Source: DATKKM01 sp035542855 (GTDB taxonomy: Bacteria > Chloroflexota > Dehalococcoidia > SM23-28-2 > RBG-16-64-32). Taken from it: a stretch of 26,929 nucleotides of DNA. The stretch lies in NCBI GenBank assembly GCA_035542855.1, contig DATKKM010000018.1:1-26929 (forward strand). Direction: 5' to 3'. This document shows positions 22,459 to 26,929 of this stretch, in pieces. Each line of letters begins with the position of its first letter. Positions within the stretch are counted from its first letter, which is position 1. The notes under the pieces were generated by a model. It did no database searches. It was not told where the DNA came from and saw only the letters and a program-made list of their open reading frames with translations. The position numbers were made by a program, and so were the translations under genes.

Positions 22459-22493
22459 CTGTAACCTGTCCCCTGTAACCTGTACCCTGATCG
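22459..22493 (+). repeat. 7-bp tandem micro-array upstream of the FAD oxidoreductase
   Basis: Units CTGTAAC, CTGTCCC, CTGTAAC, CTGTACC and degenerate CTGATCG follow one another directly and end 1 bp before the GTG start of the next gene. No Shine-Dalgarno is present. The array fills nearly the whole gap after the acetoacetate-decarboxylase-like gene. Confidence 0.8.
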
Positions 22494-22494
22494 C

Positions 22495-23760
22495 GTGGCG
22501 GACTTCCTCACGCTCCCAGAGGCGCGCGTGCCTGTCGTGGCGCGGCCGGACGTGCTTGTCGTGGGCGGTGGGTCGGCGGGGCTGGCGGCGGCGGTAGCGG
22601 CGGCGCGCAACGGCGCCGAGACGCTGCTGGTGGAGCGGTTCAGTTACATCGGCGGCCTGGCGACCGGCGGGATGATCATCCTCCTGCTGACGCTGGACGA
22701 TGGGCGCGGCAACCAGGTCATCGGCGGCCTCTGCCAGGAGATCGTCGGCCGCATGGAGGCGCGCGGCGGCGTCTACTACCCGCCGAAAGACCGCTGGAAC
22801 GACCCCGACCCGAAACTCGTTGAGCACTACCGGCGCTGGGGGCTGGTCTGGGGCAGCGGTCCGCACCGCGTCCGCTACTCGGTCGCCTTCGAGCCGCACG
22901 AGTTCGTCTTCGCGGCTGACCGCATGCTGGCCGAGGCGGGCGCGCGCGTCCTCTACCAGACCTGGGCCTGCGAGCCGGTGCTGGAGGGCGGGCGCATCGC
23001 CGGGGTTGTGATCCAGAACAAGGCCGGCCGCCAGGCAATCGAGGCCTCGGTCGTGATCGACGCTAGCGGCGACGGCGATGTCTTCGCGGCGGCGGGCGAG
23101 CCGTTCGAGCTGGAGCGTGTGCACCCGTGGCTCTGGTTTGAGATGGGCGGCGTGCAGGATGTCGAGAAGACGTTCGAGGCGGCGAAGGGCCTGTACTTCC
23201 AGACGCCCGGCCGCGACCGCGTGCTGGTCCCCTGGGGCGGCGAGGCCCGCGTCAGCCGCAAGATCAACGCCACGGACCCGGGCGAGGTATCGGAGGCGCT
23301 GGCGGAGTGCCGGCAGATGGTGATGGAGGAAGCCGCCCGGCTGAAGGGCAGCGTCCCGGGGTTCGAGGACGCCTACATCTCGCTGATGGCGGACCAGCTC
23401 GGCATCACGGAGTCCCGGCGGCTGCAGGGGCGCTACGTGATGGCCCGCGAAGACCTCGACAGGCCCTTCGACGACACGGTCGCCCGCACCGGCCACTGGA
23501 CAAAGTACGACTGCACTTACGCCATCCCGTACCGCAGCCTGCTGCCCCGGGGCCTGCCGAACCTGGCCGTCGCCGGGCGCTGCATCTCCGTCGACCACCG
23601 CGTGCACCACGCGACGAAGGAGATCCCGCCCTGCATGGCGACCGGCCAGGCGGCGGGAACGGCGGCGGCGATGGCCGCACAGGGCAGCGTAGCGCTGAAG
23701 GACGTGGACGTGGCGGCGCTACAGGCGAAGCTGCGTGACCAGGGGGCGATTCTGGCCTAA
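22495..23760 (+). CDS. FAD-dependent oxidoreductase
   Basis: 421 residues. The N-terminal Rossmann motif is DVLVVGGGSAGLAAAVAAARNG (19-40), followed by the acidic end of strand 2 (LLVERF) and GGLATGGMI, the layout of the FAD-dependent oxidoreductase group PF12831 (thiazole-biosynthesis/fumarate-reductase relatives). VVIDASGDGDVFAAAGEPFE and a C-terminal FAD segment NLAVAGRCISVDHRVHHATKEIPPCMATGQAAGTAAAMA complete the domain. Substrate unknown. GTG at 22495 is the only usable start, because a TAA lies in frame at 22462; it has no Shine-Dalgarno and is preceded directly by a 7-bp repeat array. Confidence 0.88.
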   Translation: MADFLTLPEARVPVVARPDVLVVGGGSAGLAAAVAAARNGAETLLVERFSYIGGLATGGMIILLLTLDDGRGNQVIGGLCQEIVGRMEARGGVYYPPKDRWNDPDPKLVEHYRRWGLVWGSGPHRVRYSVAFEPHEFVFAADRMLAEAGARVLYQTWACEPVLEGGRIAGVVIQNKAGRQAIEASVVIDASGDGDVFAAAGEPFELERVHPWLWFEMGGVQDVEKTFEAAKGLYFQTPGRDRVLVPWGGEARVSRKINATDPGEVSEALAECRQMVMEEAARLKGSVPGFEDAYISLMADQLGITESRRLQGRYVMAREDLDRPFDDTVARTGHWTKYDCTYAIPYRSLLPRGLPNLAVAGRCISVDHRVHHATKEIPPCMATGQAAGTAAAMAAQGSVALKDVDVAALQAKLRDQGAILA

Positions 23761-23842
23761 ATCCGCCGCCACAGCTGCCCGGCGAGGCGATATGCCCGGG
23801 ACGATCGCGCGGATAAGCCTGGCAGACGTCTAGCGGGGCAGC

Positions 23843-24271
23843 TTACTCCGCCAGCTTGGCGTCGGCTTCGCGGAGGCGGCGGACCAGCACCGGGAGCATG
23901 CCGACGGCGATCTCCGGGTGGTTCTTCAGCTCGGCCATGAAGTCCCAGCGGGTCATCGCCAGGCACTCCGTGTCCTCGACGGCCCGGACGGTGGCGGAAC
24001 GCGGGAAGCCTTCGAAGAGCGCCATCTCGCCGAAAAAGTCGCCCGGCCCGAAAGTGGCGAGCGACTGCTCGTGCTCGGTGCCGAGGCCGCGGACGGCCTC
24101 CGCCTTCCCGCTGGAGATGACGAAGAAGCCGGCGGCCTGGTCGTTCTCCTTGATGATCGTCTCGCCGGCGGAAACGGACCGCGGGACCATCAGCTTGGCC
24201 AGGCGCTCAACGTCGCGCTTGCCAAGCTCGGCGAACATGGGGACTTTCTTGAGCAGGTCTTCGCGGTTCAT
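23843..24271 (-). CDS. Stand-alone cyclic-nucleotide-binding-domain protein
   Basis: 142 residues from the ATG at 24269-24271, which has GGAGGA 5 nt upstream; a longer frame to 24310 lacks a ribosome binding site. After two short helices (REDLLKKVPMFAELGKRDVERLAKLM) comes the cNMP-binding beta roll, with GDFFGEMALFEGFPRSATVRA (77-97) as the phosphate-binding cassette (Glu82, Arg91). CRP-type proteins have an HTH after this domain; here the protein stops after the C-helix, so it should act by protein contact rather than DNA binding. It is 75 bp downstream of the PPOX gene and may be the last gene of that operon. Confidence 0.9.
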   Translation of the reverse strand: MNREDLLKKVPMFAELGKRDVERLAKLMVPRSVSAGETIIKENDQAAGFFVISSGKAEAVRGLGTEHEQSLATFGPGDFFGEMALFEGFPRSATVRAVEDTECLAMTRWDFMAELKNHPEIAVGMLPVLVRRLREADAKLAE

Positions 24272-24346
24272 GGGCTTCCTCCGGGCTACCCCACGTGGTG
24301 TGCTGCGCAAGTTGTAGCAGAGTGTCCAGACGGCGTCAATCGAACG

Positions 24347-24814
24347 TCAGCGGGCGGGCAGGCCGCCGTACATCCCGTAGGCGCGCTCAATCGTGAACTC
24401 GTAGATCAGGCGCCTCTCCTCGCGCATGGCCTGCAGGAATTCGGCCTCCGTTTTCGGCTGGCCGTACCAGAGGAGCTTGCCGGCCTCCGGCGCGGGCGTC
24501 ATCGTCGCCTGCAGCTGCTTGAAGAAGGCCGCGTTCAGCTCCGGCGCGTCCGGCCCGTCAAGGATGGCGGCCGTGCACTCCAGCGTGAGCCAGCGCCAGC
24601 CGCCCGCCTCCTGCGAATCGAAGACGAAGAGCGTGGAGCGCGGGTCGCGGCGGAGATGCTTCGTGCGGACGCGGGACTGGGTGCCGGAGCTCCAGACCTT
24701 CTCGTCGTGCAGGTCGATGCCGACTCGGACGGCGTGCGCCGCGCCGTTGCGGCGCAGCGTGATCATGGCCGCGGCGTGGTTGCGCTCCAGGTATGTACGT
24801 ACGTCTGGCTCCAT
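24347..24814 (-). CDS. PPOX-class pyridoxamine-phosphate-oxidase-fold protein
   Basis: 155 residues. Split-barrel pattern: AAAMITLRRNGAAHAVRVGIDLHDEKVWSSG (14-44), then SRVRTKHLRRDPRSTLFVFD (47-66) and WRWLTLECTAAIL, as in F420/FMN-binding PPOX-class proteins. AGGAGG lies 6 nt before the ATG. It follows the MaoC-type gene by 10 bp on the same strand and so belongs to the hot-dog/hydrolase operon. Cofactor and substrate unknown. It differs clearly in sequence from the other PPOX protein at 7196-7606. Confidence 0.87.
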   Translation of the reverse strand: MEPDVRTYLERNHAAAMITLRRNGAAHAVRVGIDLHDEKVWSSGTQSRVRTKHLRRDPRSTLFVFDSQEAGGWRWLTLECTAAILDGPDAPELNAAFFKQLQATMTPAPEAGKLLWYGQPKTEAEFLQAMREERRLIYEFTIERAYGMYGGLPAR

Positions 24815-24824
24815 CGCTCTCCTC

Positions 24825-25256
24825 CTACTGGCGGCGGGGCAGGATCACCGTAGCCTCGCCCGGCGTCGCGATCCCCTCGCGCTCGTTCTCGGCCCAGACT
24901 TCCAGGTCCACGCACGCCTGCCCGTCCCGCTCCTCGCGCGCGGTGACGCGGCCGCGGCAGACCATCACGTCGCCGGGGCGGTGCTGGCGGCGCATCTCGA
25001 ACTTGAGGCGGCGGAGGAAGCCGGCGTCGCCCATCCAGCCGGTGATCAGGCGCACGAGGGCGGCCTGGAGGAAGCCCGTGTTCATAAAGACGTCCGGGTG
25101 GCCGGACTTCTGCGCGAAGGCCGGATCGAAGTGGACCGGGTACCAGTCCTGCGAGCCGCTGGTCTGCAGGTGCAGGCGCTTCGGGGTGATGGCCAGCTCG
25201 ATGGCCGGCAGCTCATCGCCGATGGCGACGTCGTCCCAGTGAGGTTGACCGCTCAT
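24825..25256 (-). CDS. MaoC-like hot-dog dehydratase
   Basis: 143 residues. The hydratase-2 signature is TSGSQDWYPVHFDPAFAQKSG (32-52), with the catalytic Asp and His (D37, H42). The hot-dog helix follows as FLQAALVRLITGWMG, then strands RPGDVMVCRGRVTAREERDGQACVDLEVWAENE. The family hydrates enoyl-CoA or dehydrates 3-hydroxyacyl-CoA. Its start codon ATGA overlaps the stop of the preceding FAS1-like gene, and a dispersed 26-bp repeat covers the junction (25249-25274). The two adjacent half-size proteins probably form a heteromeric dehydratase, as in HadAB-type enzymes. Confidence 0.9.
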   Translation of the reverse strand: MSGQPHWDDVAIGDELPAIELAITPKRLHLQTSGSQDWYPVHFDPAFAQKSGHPDVFMNTGFLQAALVRLITGWMGDAGFLRRLKFEMRRQHRPGDVMVCRGRVTAREERDGQACVDLEVWAENEREGIATPGEATVILPRRQ

Positions 25257-25274
25257 CCTGAGGTTCTCGAAGGA
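25249..25274 (-). repeat. Dispersed 26-bp repeat, copy 2, at a translational junction
   Basis: Same unit as 2821-2846 with one mismatch. On the coding strand it reads TCCTTCGAGAACCTCAGGAT then GAGCGG. It encodes the last residues SRTSG of the FAS1-like protein, its TGA stop and the overlapping ATG start of the MaoC-like gene. Confidence 0.7.
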
Positions 25275-25795
25275 CTACCTTGTTCCTCGACTTCCGCCGG
25301 GGTTCGGTGCGTGAGGAGCGTGTTGCGGATCACGCACACCATCTCGTCACGCTGGTTGGTGATGATCGCTTCGGCGACGATCCAGACGGCCTCGGGGTCG
25401 ATCTGGATGCCTTTCTGGTAGACGTCCGCTACGCGCCTGACGACGGAGAGGCGGTCGCCCACCTTGATACGCGCGAACCACTCCACCTCCTGGCTCATGT
25501 TGACGAGGCGCTTGCCCGGCGTGGGCACCACCGGGAAGAGGGGCTCGAAGACGGCGGGCCAGGGGCCAAGGCTGGCGAAGTAGAGCGCGAGCCAGCCGGA
25601 GGGCGGGCAGAGGACGGCGCCGTGCTCGGTCCTGGCGGCGTAGGCGGGATCGAGGAAGAGCGGGTTGTTGTCCTCCACCATGTGGCAGTGGCGGCGGATG
25701 GCGTCGTATTCCACTGGGTAGCGGCCCTGCGCCTTCGCCGTCTCGAAGCCGATGTACTTCTGGCGGACGGCCTCGATGTCGTAGGCGGCGGTCAT
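25253..25795 (-). CDS. MaoC N-terminal/FAS1-like dehydratase-domain protein
   Basis: 180 residues. It begins with the pattern of MaoC_dehydrat_N proteins: IGFETAKAQGRYPVEYDAIRRHCHMVEDNNPLFLDPAYA (15-53), followed by CPPSGWLALYF and, later, the hot-dog strands WFARIKVGDRLSVVRRVADVYQKG and WIVAEAIITNQRDEMVCVIRNTLL. Such proteins usually bind the acyl chain and pair with a catalytic MaoC subunit, here the next gene. The ATG overlaps the stop of the alpha/beta hydrolase by 4 nt. The C-terminal tail GSPSRTSG is encoded by a dispersed repeat. Confidence 0.86.
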   Translation of the reverse strand: MTAAYDIEAVRQKYIGFETAKAQGRYPVEYDAIRRHCHMVEDNNPLFLDPAYAARTEHGAVLCPPSGWLALYFASLGPWPAVFEPLFPVVPTPGKRLVNMSQEVEWFARIKVGDRLSVVRRVADVYQKGIQIDPEAVWIVAEAIITNQRDEMVCVIRNTLLTHRTPAEVEEQGSPSRTSG

Positions 25796-26598
25796 GCTGG
25801 AGCGGCGGCCGCCACGCGGTCGAGGAAGGCGGTGAGCACGGCGTTGAACTTTTCCGGTGTCTCGAAGGTGGGACTGTGGCCGGCCCCTTCGATGATGGCC
25901 AGCTCGCTGCCGAGGATCGCCTCGCGCATCTTGCGTGACGGGCCGAGGAACGGCAGGTCGTTCTCGCCGCAGATGATCAGCGCCGGCAGCTGCAGGCCTT
26001 TCAGCCGCGGGATGAGCGACTCCCGCCGCGCCATCGCCAGGGCGCCGCCGATGTAGGCGTCGGCGGAGGTCATCAGGAACTGCTCGCGCCAGAGGGCGAC
26101 GAAGCGCGCGTCCTCCCGCACCCGGGGCTCGGTGTTGGCCAACTGCAGCTCGAAGGCGGCCTCGATGCCGCCGCTGCGGGCGGCCGTCACCATCTTCTCG
26201 CGATCCATGTCACGGATGGCGATCGTCTCAGCGGCTGTATCGACGAGCACCAGCGCGCGCAGCGCCTCCGTGTGATCGAGCGCAACGTACTCGGAGATCA
26301 TGCCTCCCATGGAGTGGCCCATCAGCACCGGCTTCTGCAGGCCAAGCGCCTGGATGGCGCCCCAGACCACCTCTGCCATCTGCGGAAGGGCGTACGAGTC
26401 CTGATCGGCCGGCCTTTCGGACAGGCCGTGGCCGGGCAGGTCAAACGAGACGCAGCGGAAGCGGCCCCGCAGGGCCGGGATGTTGAGTGCCCAGTTGCGG
26501 ACGTTGCCTGTGAACCCGTGGACGAGGACGATGGGCGGGCCCTCACCGCCGGTGTCACGGTAGTTGATCTTCAGGCCGCTGACGGTGACTTCTGGCAT
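25792..26598 (-). CDS. Alpha/beta-fold hydrolase
   Basis: 268 residues from the ATG at 26596-26598, with GGGAGG 6 nt upstream. The frame stays open 52 codons further but there it runs through the tandem repeat and is not coding. Oxyanion/HG motif LVHGFTGN (25-32), nucleophile elbow LMGHSMGGM (Ser96), acid in ICGENDLPF (about 213) and His241 in EGAGHSPTFETPEKF. The closest recognisable group is the 3-oxoadipate enol-lactonase/haloperoxidase-like hydrolases, but the substrate is not predictable. First gene of the operon with the two hot-dog proteins and the PPOX protein; this suggests acyl-CoA or ring-cleavage product processing (inference). Confidence 0.9.
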   Translation of the reverse strand: MPEVTVSGLKINYRDTGGEGPPIVLVHGFTGNVRNWALNIPALRGRFRCVSFDLPGHGLSERPADQDSYALPQMAEVVWGAIQALGLQKPVLMGHSMGGMISEYVALDHTEALRALVLVDTAAETIAIRDMDREKMVTAARSGGIEAAFELQLANTEPRVREDARFVALWREQFLMTSADAYIGGALAMARRESLIPRLKGLQLPALIICGENDLPFLGPSRKMREAILGSELAIIEGAGHSPTFETPEKFNAVLTAFLDRVAAAAPA

Positions 26599-26625
26599 GC
26601 TGAACCTCCCGGCGCGCCGAGTATA

Positions 26626-26929
26626 GCAAATGTCATTCTGAGGGACGAAGAATCTCGCCGAACCGTGATGGCGCTTCGCGATGGGATGGCGCTTCAGGAT
26701 GCGGGGCCGCATCCGCCCGCGAGCGGGATCCTTCGCTGCGCTCAGGGATGGCAAATGTCATTCTGAGGGACGAAGAATCTCGCCGAACCGCGATGGCGCT
26801 TCGCGATGGGACGACCCTTCAGGATGCGGGGCCGCATCCGCCCGCGAGCGGGATCCTTCGCTGCGCTCAGGGATGGCAAATGTCATTCTGAGCGACGAAG
26901 AATCTCGCCCAGCCGCCACTCCGCTTCGC
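26626..26929 (+). repeat. 125-bp tandem repeat array, continuing beyond the window
   Basis: Units begin GCAAATGTCATTCTGAG at 26626, 26751 and 26876, an exact 125-bp period with 2.4 copies visible. Copies 1 and 2 differ at only a few positions (around the stretch after CGCGATGGGA); copy 3 diverges after GAATCTCGCC. Each unit contains GGATCCTTCGCTGCGCTCAGG and the inverted segment CCGCCCGCGAGCGGGATCC. No gene is seen in it. Confidence 0.9.

Noticed and set aside
21580..23610. A 676-codon minus-strand open frame
   Set aside because: It lies antisense to the acetoacetate-decarboxylase-like and FAD oxidoreductase genes, and its peptide is Arg/Ala/Val/His-rich with no domain; a by-product of high GC.
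23843..24271. CRP-type transcription factor acting on the 11381 palindrome
   Set aside because: The protein ends after the cNMP domain and has no helix-turn-helix.
26599..26754. 52-residue N-terminal extension of the alpha/beta hydrolase
   Set aside because: It is encoded by the 125-bp tandem repeat, and a good ribosome binding site precedes the ATG at 26598.
26626..26929. CRISPR array
   Set aside because: The 125-bp units are contiguous, with no short repeat/unique-spacer alternation and no cas gene.

Overview
The window is GC-rich bacterial chromosome, densely packed on both strands, with many ATGA overlaps and frequent TTG/GTG starts behind strong Shine-Dalgarno sequences. The gene set (Ni-superoxide dismutase with its maturation protease, a DUF3054 protein, MmpL-type exporter, several PPOX-fold flavin proteins, MaoC-type hot-dog enzymes, a Re-citrate-synthase-like enzyme beside a FabH-like ketosynthase) and the dispersed short hairpin repeats suggest Chloroflexota, possibly a Dehalococcoidia-type lineage. 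That placement is inference: there is no rRNA or other decisive marker. No tRNA, rRNA, CRISPR, transposase or phage gene was seen.

Layout. 63-1721: Baeyer-Villiger-type flavin monooxygenase. 1739-2708: two small minus-strand genes (SHOCT membrane protein, hypothetical). 2848-5555: minus-strand marR-MMPL exporter operon, with a double palindromic operator in front of marR. 5634-6694: sodN and its S26 maturation protease, divergently transcribed. 6744-7606: purE coupled to a PPOX-fold protein, then a 39-aa membrane protein on the other strand. 7801-9842: acyl-CoA dehydrogenase with a long N-terminal extension (methylsuccinyl-CoA-dehydrogenase-like) coupled to DUF3054. 9922-11330: NAD(P)-binding epimerase-like protein coupled to an SRPBCC protein. 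11484-11978: GGQ release-factor-like protein. 12018-13003: dienelactone hydrolase coupled to a small hypothetical. 13099-14619: lipoprotein trypsin-like protease. 14733-17350: DRE-TIM acyltransferase/lyase coupled to a KAS III. 17394-19846: CxxS glutaredoxin-like protein followed by a cysteinyl-tRNA synthetase fused to a family-2 glycosyltransferase. 19923-21305: MATE exporter. 21607-23760: acetoacetate-decarboxylase-like protein and FAD oxidoreductase. 23843-26598: minus-strand cluster of alpha/beta hydrolase, two hot-dog dehydratase-type proteins, a PPOX protein and a cyclic-nucleotide-binding protein. 26626 to the end: a 125-bp tandem repeat that runs off the window.

How they work together. 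Themes are acyl-CoA/lipid and xenobiotic-type catabolism (BVMO, acyl-CoA dehydrogenase, SRPBCC, dienelactone hydrolase, hot-dog enzymes, alpha/beta hydrolase), oxidative defence (NiSOD, thioredoxin-fold protein) and drug or lipid export (MMPL, MATE). The most unusual items are the intact CysRS-GT2 fusion, the coupled Re-citrate-synthase-like/KAS III pair, four intergenic arrays of 7-8 bp units placed directly upstream of gene starts, and a repeat element that supplies the stop/start junction of two coupled genes.
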